In this document: positions 1 to 9,349 of the stretch, one piece after another | How the letters are laid out: each line of letters begins with the position of its first letter | Numbering within the stretch: position 1 is the first letter of the stretch | From: Planococcus sp. CP5-4_YE | GTDB taxonomy: Bacteria > Bacillota > Bacilli > Bacillales_A > Planococcaceae | Assembly: GCF_019042655.1 (NCBI RefSeq) | Contig: NZ_JAHPZO010000005.1 | Coordinates: forward strand, 124,001-188,000 | Direction of reading: 5' to 3' | DNA: 64,000 nt | Translations under genes and position numbers: made by a program | Notes under the pieces: model-generated | Told to the model about the DNA's origin: nothing | Databases searched by the model: none | The model's input: only the letters and a program-made list of their open reading frames with translations

Positions 1-924
1 GATGATTGTGTCGAAGAACACGCCAAGACTTTGGACTAATCCTTGTTTTGCAGGATGCGATACGTTTGCAGAAGCTGCAGCGTTTGGCACAGATCCCATA
101 CCGGCTTCGTTCGAGAACAAACCTCGGCGTATCCCCTGCATGATCGCAGCACCGATACCGCCGCCGACCACTTCTTCAAGACCAAACGCATTTTGGATGA
201 TTAAGGTGAAGACCGCCGGAATTTCCGTAAAATTAAGGATGGATATGTAAGCGACGACAACCAAATAAGCAACTGCCATGACAGGTACGACAATTTGCGT
301 GACATGCGCGATCCGGCGTACTCCGCCGAAAATGACGATGGCGGACAAAACGACCAAGCTTGCACCGACGACCCAGTTCGGGATGTCCAATACTTCACCG
401 ACCGATTGGGCAATAGTGTTCGATTGAACCGAGTTGAAAATGAAACCGAATGCAAGTGTCAGGAGGATGGCAAAAACAATACCCAGTTTCCGTGTGCCAA
501 GTGCTTTCTCCATATAGTAAGCAGGCCCCCCACGGAATTGCTCACCGTCTTTGATCTTGTAGACTTGAGCAAGTGTGCTTTCGATAAACGCGGTTGCCAT
601 CCCGATTAGGGCAACGACCCACATCCAGAAAACGGCGCCAGGGCCGCCAATGGCAATTGCCAAAGCAACTCCGGTGATATTGCCGGTCCCGACGCGGGAT
701 GCGGTCGAAATCGTAAATGCCTGGAATGCGGAAATTCCGCCGGTTCCGTCTTTCTTTTCGGTAATGACGCGGAACATTTCGCCAAACAAGCGCACTTGCA
801 CGAAATGAGTGCGGATGGTGAAGTATAAACCAAGACCGAGCAAGAGCCCGATCAATATGTATGTCCATAATAAGTTATTGCCTTCGTCGACGATCCACGT
901 CAACCCGTTAAATATTGCATCCAT
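1..924 (-). CDS. Sodium:alanine symporter family protein (AGCS), 3' end outside window
   Basis: N-terminal 308 residues of an AGCS-family Na+- or H+-coupled alanine/glycine symporter of the cytoplasmic membrane; the frame is open to base 1, so about a third of the usual ~450-480 residues lies outside. The start MDAIFNGLTW is placed by the ribosome site AAAGGGGT just upstream. Family signatures are visible: the stretch FQAFTISTASRVGTGNITG near residues 60-78, GGPGAVFWMW, and FRGGPAYYMEKALG. Several hydrophobic segments alternate with short loops. No operon partner is visible: the next gene upstream (1021-2112) has its own ribosome site, and an inverted repeat lies between them. Substrate (alanine versus glycine) cannot be told from sequence. 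Confidence 0.93.
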   Translation of the reverse strand, partial: MDAIFNGLTWIVDEGNNLLWTYILIGLLLGLGLYFTIRTHFVQVRLFGEMFRVITEKKDGTGGISAFQAFTISTASRVGTGNITGVALAIAIGGPGAVFWMWVVALIGMATAFIESTLAQVYKIKDGEQFRGGPAYYMEKALGTRKLGIVFAILLTLAFGFIFNSVQSNTIAQSVGEVLDIPNWVVGASLVVLSAIVIFGGVRRIAHVTQIVVPVMAVAYLVVVAYISILNFTEIPAVFTLIIQNAFGLEEVVGGGIGAAIMQGIRRGLFSNEAGMGSVPNAAASANVSHPAKQGLVQSLGVFFDTII

Positions 925-978
925 TTCGATGACCCCTTTAAATTACTATAGTTTAAGCCTTTGATACATACCCTTAAT

Positions 979-1008
979 GAGGTGCCGGGAAACTATTTTC
1001 GGCACCTC
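979..1008 (-). terminator. Inverted repeat, possible terminator of the M20D gene
   Basis: A 9-bp perfect stem GAGGTGCCG / CGGCACCTC with a 12-nt loop lies 13 bases after the stop of the amidohydrolase gene. The T-run that follows on the minus strand is poor, so it may act weakly or as a bidirectional structure. Confidence 0.45.
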
Positions 1009-1020
1009 ACCGGCATGCTG

Positions 1021-2112
1021 TTACGCTAAGCGCAAAGTCTCAGCCAAGACGCGCGCGCCAATGTCGAGTGCTTCCCGGTTGAATTTCATGTCCGGATGAT
1101 GCAGCCCCGGCGTTAAATCAGCGCCGATTCCGACCATCGCCGCTTTCAGCCCAGGCTGTTTAATCGTGTAAAAATGGAAATCGTCTGCCCCCGTTGTCTG
1201 GATTGCTTCAGCAAATGCCTCGTCTCCGAGCACATTGCGAATCGCCTGCGAAGCAATCTCCATCGCCTCGCCCGATACTTCGGCAGCAGGCGTGTAATCA
1301 TCCCATTTCAAATCGATTTCGACGCCATGAAGCGCGGCGATCGCCCGCAAACCTTCTTCAAGGCTGACTTTCATTGTGTGCATCAAATCATTGGACTGTG
1401 AACGCACATCTAGTGCGAATGTTGCGCTTCCGGGAATGATATTCAAGCTTTCTCCGCCGGTCTGGATATTCGTCAGCTTGGCTGAATACGATTCGAATGG
1501 TGAAAAATAAATCGTTTTCACGAATTGATGAATCGCTGCGATCACATCAATAGCATTTTTCCCTTGATGCGGCCGCGCCCCATGTGCATCTTCGCCGGTG
1601 ATTTTGCCTTTGAGGAAAATTCCGGACCCGTGATGAAGCGCTGGCGTCACCTTGCCAAACGGCAGCTCTTCCTGCGGGCGCAGGTGAACGCCGAACAAAT
1701 GCGTCACGCCGACTAGTGCGCCGCGTTCAATCATCGCAAGCGAACCGTTGCCCTGCTCTTCAGCCGGCTGAAAAATAAAGCGGATGCGCTTATTCAAGGA
1801 TTCGTCCTTCAAACGCAGGAGGGCCCCAAGGACCATCGACATATTGGCGTCATGGCCGCAGGAATGATTGGCCTGCACTTGGCCATTCACTTCCTGCCAT
1901 AAGGCATCGATATCCGCACGCACGGCGATCACTTCCTCCCCTTCGCCAATTTCGGCAAACAAGCCAGTGACATCATCGAATGTCCGATACTTTACTCCGA
2001 GCTCATCCATGATCTGCGCGAGTTTTTTTGTCGTCTCAACCTCTTTGAAACTGACTTCCGGATGCGCATGAAAATGATCAAAATAAGTTTCGGTCTGCTG
2101 TTTAAAGTCCAT
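1021..2112 (-). CDS. M20D-family amidohydrolase / metallopeptidase
   Basis: 363-residue cytoplasmic zinc hydrolase of the HipO/AmaA/IAA-amino-acid hydrolase group (peptidase M20, subfamily D), which cleaves N-acyl or amide bonds of amino-acid derivatives. Visible metal and catalytic motifs are RADIDA (65-70), the Cys-Gly-His signature HSCGHD (83-88), QPAEEQ (115-120) with the Glu pair, GVHLRP (His143) and a C-terminal GLHHPD. Length is slightly shorter than the usual ~380-400. The start is fixed by AAAGGAG at 2130-2136. The neighbour upstream is another M20 hydrolase (2212-3825), suggesting use of peptides or amino-acid conjugates. The precise substrate (hippurate, N-acetyl-amino acid, diaminopimelate derivative) is not determinable here. 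Confidence 0.88.
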   Translation of the reverse strand: MDFKQQTETYFDHFHAHPEVSFKEVETTKKLAQIMDELGVKYRTFDDVTGLFAEIGEGEEVIAVRADIDALWQEVNGQVQANHSCGHDANMSMVLGALLRLKDESLNKRIRFIFQPAEEQGNGSLAMIERGALVGVTHLFGVHLRPQEELPFGKVTPALHHGSGIFLKGKITGEDAHGARPHQGKNAIDVIAAIHQFVKTIYFSPFESYSAKLTNIQTGGESLNIIPGSATFALDVRSQSNDLMHTMKVSLEEGLRAIAALHGVEIDLKWDDYTPAAEVSGEAMEIASQAIRNVLGDEAFAEAIQTTGADDFHFYTIKQPGLKAAMVGIGADLTPGLHHPDMKFNREALDIGARVLAETLRLA

Positions 2113-2211
2113 AAAAGATCCGCTCCTTTAAATTTTCATCTTTTTGAATTGTACCTGTCTTCTCTACCCAAAACAAACCGGATTAAAAAAGGCGGGTTTC
2201 ATCCTCGTGTA

Positions 2212-3825
2212 TCAATCCGCTCTTTCCCCAATATGCAAAATCAAGCTCGCGATGATTTCCGGTATTTCCTCGAAGGCATTTTTGATATGGAGCCGTTCCG
2301 TGCGTTTATGCGGATCTTTGCCGAACGGGCCGATATTCAAGACCGGCGCCTTAAGTTGTTGCATCGTTTGGAACGGAATGCTGTATTGGTCACCGTAAAC
2401 TGGCGTGTTTTTCTCGTAGCTAATCCAGCCGCTTGCTGTGCCCTCGTAATTAACATAGCTGAGGTCGGAAATGCCATTAAAGAAATGCACTTGCTCGAGC
2501 TCTAAATCAAAACGTTCGAGCGCATCATGTGTGATGTGTGCCACACATTTCCCGATGAATGGGTCTTCGCTTGAATTGACCGCTGGGTAATAAGGCGGCG
2601 CAAACAATAAGACGATGCCTGGCGTCAACTCTTGGCAATTCAGCAGCAAGATGTCCGCAATATGAAACGATTTTTCGCGAACATCCCGTTCCGGATCCAT
2701 CAGCGTATCGCGAATCAATTGATTCAGATAATCAAGGCCGAATTTCGCTTTGGCGTACTCCACAAGTTCTTCGTACCGAAGGACGCGAATTTCATCAAAA
2801 TGCGGTGCCATCCCGACTTTTTCGCACAAGGAACGATAATCTTCCACACATTCCGCAGCGGATTCCTTCGCCAAGCTCTCGAAAATATCCATGATGTCTT
2901 CGGCATTTCTTTCCATCGTGAAGACGTTATAGAGCGCTTTTGTCCGGTAAGGCGTCTGGACCGAATATTCCTCTTTCATATCCCCTTGCGTCAGGGTTAC
3001 CGGAAGCGGTGTTTCTTCCCCGTGCACGGTTTCGGAAAACGCCGGATTCCATTCCATTTTCCGCGTCAAATACGTCGATAGATAGCTCGAAGTCATGCCG
3101 GCAAGCGGCTCTCCTGCATGGGTTTCTTTGCCGTAAAACAAGGCACTCGGCATGATTTTCCCGATCGATCCAGTGTAGATGTATTGCGATGTATCGCCAG
3201 GCGATTTTGCGAACACCGGCTCGCCGTTCAAGAACAGTATATATTCCAGCCCATACTGCCGTTCGAGATCGAGCAGCTTAGACACGCCGTAGCGCATACC
3301 TGCGGAGTTTACTTCCTCATCCGGCACCGACATCAGCACAATATTGATCGGCCAATTTTCCAAACTTGCCCGCTCGATTAATGCCATATGGATCGCAAGC
3401 CCCGGCTTCATATCCATGATGCCTCGGCCGAATAAATAATCACCGGATGCTAGATCTTCCTGCATCTCCGGCTTAAATTCGCTCTTAATCTTTTGAAATG
3501 CTTTTTCCAGTTCTGCTGGCTGGTAAGCGAGTGGTGCCAAATCTCCGTATTCGTGCACAGCGACAGTATCGAAATGACTGAGCAGAACAACGGTGCGTGA
3601 GGCTTTTTCATGCTTGTACAAGGCTGTCAAATAACGGCGCTCCCAATTAACTTCACCCAAAGAAACGAATTCCGGGTGATTGTGGAAATAGTCCACTTTC
3701 AATAATTCGGCTTTTAATCGTTCCGGGAATTTCACTTCCCCTTCTGTTAGCCCTTGTGATTCCCAGCCGACCAATTGCTCTGTCAGCTGGCGCAGTTGTT
3801 GTGGTGTACCCCATAAACCCGCCAT
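2212..3825 (-). CDS. rocB: M20/M25/M40 metallo-hydrolase, RocB-like
   Basis: 537-residue M20-superfamily zinc hydrolase resembling B. subtilis RocB (arginine utilisation, ~566 residues; biochemical role unproven). Metal-site motifs: SHFDTVAV (His84, Asp86), FGRGIMDMKPG (Asp138), and SVPDEEVNSAG with the Glu pair 170-171. The long C-terminal half beyond residue 200 is typical of RocB rather than of short M20 peptidases. Start MAGLWG follows an AAAGGAGAA ribosome site. It is preceded by the terminator of the EamA gene and therefore has its own transcription start. No roc genes (rocD, rocF, rocR) are in the window, so the arginine link rests on similarity only. Confidence 0.82.
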   Translation of the reverse strand: MAGLWGTPQQLRQLTEQLVGWESQGLTEGEVKFPERLKAELLKVDYFHNHPEFVSLGEVNWERRYLTALYKHEKASRTVVLLSHFDTVAVHEYGDLAPLAYQPAELEKAFQKIKSEFKPEMQEDLASGDYLFGRGIMDMKPGLAIHMALIERASLENWPINIVLMSVPDEEVNSAGMRYGVSKLLDLERQYGLEYILFLNGEPVFAKSPGDTSQYIYTGSIGKIMPSALFYGKETHAGEPLAGMTSSYLSTYLTRKMEWNPAFSETVHGEETPLPVTLTQGDMKEEYSVQTPYRTKALYNVFTMERNAEDIMDIFESLAKESAAECVEDYRSLCEKVGMAPHFDEIRVLRYEELVEYAKAKFGLDYLNQLIRDTLMDPERDVREKSFHIADILLLNCQELTPGIVLLFAPPYYPAVNSSEDPFIGKCVAHITHDALERFDLELEQVHFFNGISDLSYVNYEGTASGWISYEKNTPVYGDQYSIPFQTMQQLKAPVLNIGPFGKDPHKRTERLHIKNAFEEIPEIIASLILHIGERAD

Positions 3826-3859
3826 CGTTCATTCTCCTTTCGCTATTCCACTATAGAAA

Positions 3860-3886
3860 AAAACGGCTCATATTGGGAGCCGTTTT
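3860..3886 (-). terminator. Rho-independent terminator overlapping the EamA stop codon
   Basis: Perfect 10-bp stem AAAACGGCTC / GAGCCGTTTT with a 7-nt loop, followed on the minus strand by a run of Ts. The TGA of the EamA gene (3868-3870) lies inside the distal arm, so the last codons form part of the hairpin. Confidence 0.85.
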
Positions 3887-4782
3887 CTGCGTTTTCGAAG
3901 CAAATCCTCCGCTGCCCCTGATCCGAATATCACGCCGATGACAATGAGCACAAGGCCGAGCAAATGGCCTGGCGTAATCGTTTCACCGAGAATAAGGCTT
4001 GCTGCCACGAGCGAGAACAGCGTATTCAAATTCATAAAAATTGCCGCTTTTGTCGGTCCCGCCTGGCCAATCGAGTAATTATAGAGCATGTGGCCGACCG
4101 CTGTGCCAAGCATCCCCGAAAAGAAGAACGCCAGCCAGAACGATGATGGAACTTCCGCGAACGCTGCGATTTCTCCCGGCTCCTGGATAAGCGCGATGAT
4201 AAATAAGACGATTGCCCCCGTCACGAGCATATATCCCGTCAACAGGCGCGGATCCAGCGAACGTGCCGCATTTGCTATGACAATATAACTGAAGACTTGA
4301 GCCAAAATGGAGATGAAGACCAATATATCCCCAAGGCTCAAGCCTGATGCCGAATCGCTTCCGACCATCACCGTCATGGCGACGCCGGCAAAACCAATAA
4401 AGACACCCAGCCATTGCAGCCTGGATGGCACAATACGCATAATCAGCGAGACCAATACCGCCGTCAGCATTGGCCCAGTTCCAAGAATCAAACCAGCGTT
4501 TGTTCCGGAAGTGATCGCCAATCCTTGAGACAGGAAGTAATGATGGGCCACGACATTAAGCAATGCCCCAAGCAATATGTATTTCCAATCACTGCGCCTT
4601 GGCCAGCGCATCATGCCGAGCGACGCCAAAATGATCAGCACTGTCACCCCGGCTAGCAAAATCCGAAACGCCGTCAACGTGACCGGATCAACAAATTCCA
4701 ATAAATACTTAACCGCCGCGAGGTTGAATCCCCACACGACCATCACCGATGTTAAGATGCCGTAAACTTTCCATGGAGTCAA
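3868..4782 (-). CDS. EamA/DMT-family membrane transporter
   Basis: 304-residue drug/metabolite transporter superfamily protein with about ten predicted membrane segments arranged as two EamA repeats (roughly 5-140 and 150-295). The first repeat starts VYGILTSVMVVWGFNLAAVK and includes the family-typical RILLAGV at the end of helix 2; the second includes GMLGTAVGHMLYNYSIGQ. Such proteins usually export metabolites or amino acids; the substrate is unknown. The start is TTG (4780-4782) with AGAAGGG eight bases upstream. A short basic tail (RKRRKR) is on the cytoplasmic side. Transcribed alone, ending in the hairpin that includes its stop codon. Confidence 0.87.
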   Translation of the reverse strand: MTPWKVYGILTSVMVVWGFNLAAVKYLLEFVDPVTLTAFRILLAGVTVLIILASLGMMRWPRRSDWKYILLGALLNVVAHHYFLSQGLAITSGTNAGLILGTGPMLTAVLVSLIMRIVPSRLQWLGVFIGFAGVAMTVMVGSDSASGLSLGDILVFISILAQVFSYIVIANAARSLDPRLLTGYMLVTGAIVLFIIALIQEPGEIAAFAEVPSSFWLAFFFSGMLGTAVGHMLYNYSIGQAGPTKAAIFMNLNTLFSLVAASLILGETITPGHLLGLVLIVIGVIFGSGAAEDLLRKRRKRLPI

Positions 4783-4832
4783 AAGTGCAGCCCTTCTTTC
4801 CCTTATTCCACATATAGCCCTTCATTTTACGC

Positions 4833-6302
4833 TTATTTTTCGTTTCTGTATAGAATGGCATTGTAATCATATGCCTGTCTGTTGATTAGCAGGCTGAACG
4901 CAATAAAGGCGAGGAGCGATAAGACGACCGGCACGGTGACCGTATGGACGCCGAACAAATTGCCGTTTTCGATGTTGTAGAAATGTAAGGCGATGTAGCT
5001 GATGATCCCTGTCGCCATGCTCGCAATCGCACCGTATTTATTGCCCCATCTCCAGTATAGGCCGAGCACGATCGGCCAGATGAACGCCGCTTCGAGACCG
5101 CCGAACGCAAATAAATTCAAGAAAATCAACAAGTCTGGTGGATCGAGCGCAAGCAAGAAAACGATTCCTCCGAGAATACCGGTCACCCCGAACGACATGC
5201 GCTTAATCGTTTTAAGGCTGGCATCCGGCTTCACGTAATTCAAGTAGACATCTTTGACGATCGATGAGCTGACGAGAAGCAAGAGCGAGTCGACCGTCGA
5301 CATGATCGCCGCCATCGGAGCAGCCAAGACGATTCCGGCAACCCAGGGCGGCAAAGTTTCCAGCGCGATCAGCGGAATGACTTTATCGCCGACTTCGATG
5401 CCCGGAAGGATCGGGCGCGCAAAGACGCCGATCAAATGCATATTGAGCATGATGAAACCGGTGACAATCATGCCGATGATGAGCGCGCGATGCATCGAGC
5501 GGGCGTTTTTATAAGACATCGCCCGTACCGCGATTTGGGGCAATCCGACAACCCCGACACCGACGAGAATCCAGAACGACGACACATAGGCGGCGCCAAG
5601 ATTGCCTTCCGCTCCGTACGGCGTGACCAAATTCGGGTTTTCATTGATGAGGTCCTGCATGATGTTCGAAATCCCGCCGCCCGAGATGATGACGGCAACA
5701 AGCAGGACCAGCGTGCCGACGAGCATGACTGCCCCTTGCACTGCATCGGTCAAAGCGACAGCCCGGAAGCCGCCGATGGTCACGTAGACGAGGACGCTAA
5801 CGGCAAATAAAAACAGCGCTGATTGATAGCTGAGTCCTGTTAAAGACTCGATGAGCCGCGCGCCGCCGATCCACTGGGCAGCCATCGCGGAAAATAAGAA
5901 AATGATGATGCTAAGCGCCGATAACAAAACGACAGCTGTGCTATTGTAGCGGCCTTTGAGAAAATCAATCATCGTCACCGCGTTATAGCGACGCGCCATG
6001 ATGGCGTATTTTTTCCCGAGAATCATCAGGACGAAATAACCGGTGACCACTTGCGTCATCGCGAGCAACACCCAGCCGAAGCCCATCGTATAAGCGGTCC
6101 CCGGCCCTCCGAGAAAACTCGAGGCGCTGCCGTATGTCGCGACCATGGTCATCGCCAGGACAAAACCGCCGAGTTCGCGACCACCGAGGAAATAATCACT
6201 GATGAAGTTCGAAGAGCCGGCCAGTTTTCTGCTCGACCAATAGCCGATGAAAAAGATGATGATCAAAAAGACGATCATAGGAATGAGGACTGAATAGTTC
6301 AT
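4833..6302 (-). CDS. panF: Sodium/pantothenate symporter
   Basis: 489-residue solute:sodium symporter (SSS family) closely matching PanF, which imports pantothenate for coenzyme A synthesis. About thirteen membrane segments are visible; family motifs include DYFLGGRELGGFVLAMTM near residue 36 and ATYGSASSFLGGPGTAYTMG near 55-75 with the Na+-site serines. The length is that of E. coli PanF (483). It overlaps the upstream yhdT-like gene by four bases (6299-6302), so the two are translationally coupled; the same yhdT-panF pair occurs in enterobacteria, which supports the pantothenate assignment. Start ATG follows GGAGG. Confidence 0.9.
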   Translation of the reverse strand: MNYSVLIPMIVFLIIIFFIGYWSSRKLAGSSNFISDYFLGGRELGGFVLAMTMVATYGSASSFLGGPGTAYTMGFGWVLLAMTQVVTGYFVLMILGKKYAIMARRYNAVTMIDFLKGRYNSTAVVLLSALSIIIFLFSAMAAQWIGGARLIESLTGLSYQSALFLFAVSVLVYVTIGGFRAVALTDAVQGAVMLVGTLVLLVAVIISGGGISNIMQDLINENPNLVTPYGAEGNLGAAYVSSFWILVGVGVVGLPQIAVRAMSYKNARSMHRALIIGMIVTGFIMLNMHLIGVFARPILPGIEVGDKVIPLIALETLPPWVAGIVLAAPMAAIMSTVDSLLLLVSSSIVKDVYLNYVKPDASLKTIKRMSFGVTGILGGIVFLLALDPPDLLIFLNLFAFGGLEAAFIWPIVLGLYWRWGNKYGAIASMATGIISYIALHFYNIENGNLFGVHTVTVPVVLSLLAFIAFSLLINRQAYDYNAILYRNEK

Positions 6303-6571
6303 CGACTTTCCTCCTGTTCTTCGTCAAATGGCACATCGATGAAGAACAATTTGACGACAACCGTGACAAGCACGACCATAACCAGGAAACCGACGATGCA
6401 GCTATAGAAAAACCAATCCGGCAAGCCGAATATGTACGTATATTCCTCGACTGGCCGACTGCCAAGCCCGTAGGCAAAAGCGAACCACCAAACGAAATTG
6501 AAAAGCGCAAGTCCGAGGCCGATCCAGGCTTCCCGGTGCGCGACGCGGAAGCGCCAATCTGTTTCTTTCAT
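6299..6571 (-). CDS. yhdT: YhdT family (DUF997) small membrane protein
   Basis: 90-residue protein with two hydrophobic segments (about 15-37 and 48-75) and a charged acidic C-terminus (FDEEQEESR). It matches the DUF997/YhdT family, small inner-membrane proteins encoded directly upstream of panF, and is presumed an accessory subunit of the symporter; its role is unproven. Start after GGAGTATGC; the stop overlaps the panF start. It is the first gene of the two-gene operon. The 178 bp upstream to the next terminator hold no other gene. Confidence 0.82.
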   Translation of the reverse strand: MKETDWRFRVAHREAWIGLGLALFNFVWWFAFAYGLGSRPVEEYTYIFGLPDWFFYSCIVGFLVMVVLVTVVVKLFFIDVPFDEEQEESR

Positions 6572-6716
6572 GCATACTCCACTCCGATCAATGGCTGTAA
6601 TGTGTTGTGTCTATCGTACACCAATGGTGGTTGTAAATTAAGCGCAAGTTTCAGCGGCCATTTCGATGCGTTTACTTCCATAGCAACTGTTTATACTTTC
6701 ATCTTTTATTTCCTAC

Positions 6717-6747
6717 AAAAAAACCTCCGGAAATTTCCGGAGGTTTT
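6717..6747 (-). terminator. Rho-independent terminator of the HlyD-like adaptor operon
   Basis: Perfect 11-bp stem AAAACCTCCGG / CCGGAGGTTTT with a 6-nt loop and a 7-T run on the minus strand, directly after the stop codon at 6750. Confidence 0.92.
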
Positions 6748-6749
6748 GC

Positions 6750-8057
6750 TTAGCGCGCCAATAAATATTCAACATATGCGCGCCATTCTGTATTTTTCGC
6801 ATAAGTAAAGTCCGGCGTCAGGCTCGGGAACGGCATAAAGAGCTTCGGTCTCCCTGGATAATCATGGAGTTGCTCTTCATTGATGGTCAGGTCTCCTGCC
6901 TCCATGCCGCTTGCGAGAACGACGCGACCTTGTTGGGTGAAGGCGATCTCGACAGGAACAGCATTCGGGCGGCCGTCAATGTTCAAGGTATAGGCCATAC
7001 CCGACGTGTCGTCGTCATCGTAAACCCAACCGTCGCGCAAGGCGATTGCATCTTGTGCTTCATTCAAGGTGATTTCTGCGTTGGCGTTGCTGCCATAAGG
7101 CACCGTGTCCTGCAAAGGTGTTTCAGGGGCGATGCGCACTTCGTAAAAGGCGATCGGGTTGTTTTGTTCGATGCGGCCGAGATTTCGGTACGCTTCGAAC
7201 CACTTGGATTCTTCCGCCGGGATTTCAGAAACGCTGCGGACCGTTCCAGGAATCGCGCCTTCAATGCCTGGCGCCTGGATGAATACACGGTCGGCCTGTT
7301 CCACTTCGTGCCATTCGTCTTCCAATAAATACGTCACGAATTCACGTTCATTATTGTAAATTTCGATGCTGAGCGGCGTGGTGTCACGGTTGATGCTTGC
7401 GACCGTCCCCTCGACCGGGCTGATGAGCGCCGGATTTTCCTGGCTTTGCGCGAGCTGCGCTTCGACGACCGCCAGTTCAGAATCGATGGCCGCCAGACGC
7501 TGCTGGGCTTGCGCGATGCCTGAAGCATACGAGCCGTCTTCCGGCACTTCCACGCCGACCGAGACGTTGACGTCCATGCGCAGTTCCTGTTCCATGTCTT
7601 CTCCAAGCCCCGGATAGCTGGAGCTATTATTGGAGTTTTCGGAAACGCTGCTGTCTTGCGATGCGCGCGCCTGCGTCAATTCCTGCAATGTTGACTGAAC
7701 TTCATTGCGTTCTGTTTGTAGCGCACTTTGTTCCGACTGCCAAATCGCTCGCTGGTCTTCTGACTCACTTTCGTTCAAGCGTGCCAGCTCAGCGCCTGCC
7801 GTTACGGCATCGCCTTCTTTGACGAGCCATTGCTCAAGTGCTTCGTGGTCCTGGACATAGATTTCCATCGTATCCTGCGGCGCCGTCAAGGCTTCTTTCG
7901 GCAAATTTTCGGTGTATGTATGGGTATACGCCTGTTCATATTCACTGACATATAATTGCTTTGAAATGATGCTCTTCTCACCGAACAGCAACAGGAAGTT
8001 CGAAGTCAAAAAAGCGACGATGGCAATGGATAAGCCGATAAAGAAAAAGCGGTTCAT
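6750..8057 (-). CDS. HlyD-like efflux/secretion adaptor protein (membrane fusion protein)
   Basis: 435-residue protein with one N-terminal membrane anchor (residues 4-27), then an extracytoplasmic domain. A biotinyl-lipoyl-like half is seen around 60-95 (WLVKEGDAVTAGAELARLNE). A coiled-coil hairpin follows at about 100-205, including a Ser/Asn-rich turn. The second lipoyl half is SPVEGTVASINRD, and a barrel/membrane-proximal region leads to the C-terminus. This is the layout of HlyD/AcrA/YknX adaptors. It overlaps the upstream membrane-protein gene by four bases (8054-8057). No ABC ATPase, permease or RND gene is adjacent, so its pump partner is elsewhere or it works with the neighbour only. 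Start after AAGGGGGG. Confidence 0.72.
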   Translation of the reverse strand: MNRFFFIGLSIAIVAFLTSNFLLLFGEKSIISKQLYVSEYEQAYTHTYTENLPKEALTAPQDTMEIYVQDHEALEQWLVKEGDAVTAGAELARLNESESEDQRAIWQSEQSALQTERNEVQSTLQELTQARASQDSSVSENSNNSSSYPGLGEDMEQELRMDVNVSVGVEVPEDGSYASGIAQAQQRLAAIDSELAVVEAQLAQSQENPALISPVEGTVASINRDTTPLSIEIYNNEREFVTYLLEDEWHEVEQADRVFIQAPGIEGAIPGTVRSVSEIPAEESKWFEAYRNLGRIEQNNPIAFYEVRIAPETPLQDTVPYGSNANAEITLNEAQDAIALRDGWVYDDDDTSGMAYTLNIDGRPNAVPVEIAFTQQGRVVLASGMEAGDLTINEEQLHDYPGRPKLFMPFPSLTPDFTYAKNTEWRAYVEYLLAR

Positions 8058-8743
8058 AGGATCGGCCCCCCTTGCATAAAGTCACGCAGCATTTCATCGA
8101 CCGGAATCTGGCTGAACAGCGCGACAATCAATGCCGAAATCACGTGGATGATGATCAGTGAAAGCAAGATGATTTTCGGCGATACACGCGAAAAATTCTT
8201 GATGAAGCGGTATTGAATCGCGATGATCAATGAGGTAAACAAAGTCAATTGGTTGAAGAAATAAATCAGGTAACTGTTTTCCAGGAATGTTGCCGCGATC
8301 GGCCCGAATGAAAACGGTGAAAAGGCTGTTGTGTAGCCGTTCCAGGCGAATATGCCGAAAATCAAGCCTTTTTCCAGCACCAACAATGCCGTAACGTAAG
8401 CTTGCATGACGATCATCGCCTTCCACGGGATGCCGATGATCCGACCGTATAGATATGCAGCGATGTACAAATGGAAGCTTAAATACAAGCCGCCCCACAG
8501 CAAGGTGCCGACAAGCGAAGTCCACCGTGCGAGTGTATAACCGTCGAACATGCCTGCCGCAAGCAGCGGCGTCAACGATCCGGTGTTCATGCCCCAAATT
8601 TCAGGCAAGGCAAAGACCATCAAGCCGAGCACCAAAATAACAGCCAATCGCTTGTTAATTTGCCTCATTTCGGTGTGCCGCAAATTATGTATGAGTTGGC
8701 CTTGGTTCAGGAAGAAATGCCAAAATTTAAAATCAGATATCAT
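8054..8743 (-). CDS. Polytopic membrane protein, possibly Yip1-like
   Basis: 229-residue integral membrane protein with about five hydrophobic segments (35-53, 73-100, 109-130, 150-175, 193-215) and a cytoplasmic N-terminus. I do not recognise it firmly. The organisation (small five-helix membrane protein coupled to a HlyD-like adaptor) resembles YknW-YknX of B. subtilis, where YknW is a Yip1-family protein that supports assembly of the YknXYZ transporter, but here the ABC genes are missing. Start at 8743 after AAAGGA; the stop overlaps the next gene, indicating an operon. The assignment to Yip1 is inference from context and topology. Confidence 0.68.
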   Translation of the reverse strand: MISDFKFWHFFLNQGQLIHNLRHTEMRQINKRLAVILVLGLMVFALPEIWGMNTGSLTPLLAAGMFDGYTLARWTSLVGTLLWGGLYLSFHLYIAAYLYGRIIGIPWKAMIVMQAYVTALLVLEKGLIFGIFAWNGYTTAFSPFSFGPIAATFLENSYLIYFFNQLTLFTSLIIAIQYRFIKNFSRVSPKIILLSLIIIHVISALIVALFSQIPVDEMLRDFMQGGPIL

Positions 8744-8957
8744 GCGTCTAAGTCCTTTCAGGCAAATGGCGTTCTGCTTAGTTTTACTTTACCAAAAAAC
8801 CAAGCGCTTTGAAACGAATTCCCTGCCACAATTTTCAATATTTGGTGGCTTTGAGACGAATGACATAGGATTGTGGTGAATTTTAAATCGGGAAAGAGTG
8901 AAGTAATGAAAAAGAAGTGATTGGAAAAGAAGTGATTAAGGAAGAAGCCATTGGAAA

Positions 8958-9152
8958 AACTTCCGCTTTTCGACTGCGCTCCAATGGCTGCTTGGGGCTC
9001 GCAGGATGCGAGTCATGCAGCTGATGCGACAGGACGTCGCGCTTTCAGCTGCCCGGGTATGGGGCGGGTGTTGAGCCAACGTCCCGCAAAAAGCGCGGTA
9101 CGTTTGTCTCGCCAGCCCGCTCGGTCCCCCAGGAGTCAGCCATTTCCGCTCC
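8958..9152 (-). repeat. Dispersed intergenic repeat, family B (copy B1, near full length)
   Basis: Non-coding element of about 195 bp read on the minus strand from GGAGCGGAAAT to GCGGAAG. It contains the palindromic core GCGACGTCCTGTCGC, then CAGCTGCATGACTCGC and the hairpin CTCGCATCCTGCGAG. The whole element aligns over its length with 38304-38492. It lies in the 812-bp gap 8744-9555, which holds no convincing gene. Confidence 0.8.
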
Positions 9153-9349
9153 GTCTCTAATTTTAGAGTGGAAGATCGTTTTTCAGTTCATTTAAAGCAA
9201 AGTGTGGAAATGTATTATGTTTTTAGCTCATATTATTTGGATCAAAGAGAGTGTGATTTTCAGTTTGCCACATTTCAGAAAGTGATCCCCAACTAGCCGG
9301 CAACTAGTTACAGAAGCAGATTCAACTAATCACACCTCTCTCAATGAAA

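Noticed and set aside
8951-9160. Plus-strand frame across family B copy B1
   Set aside because: Frame is not conserved in the other family B copies, which contain stops and length changes; the hairpins explain the sequence better.
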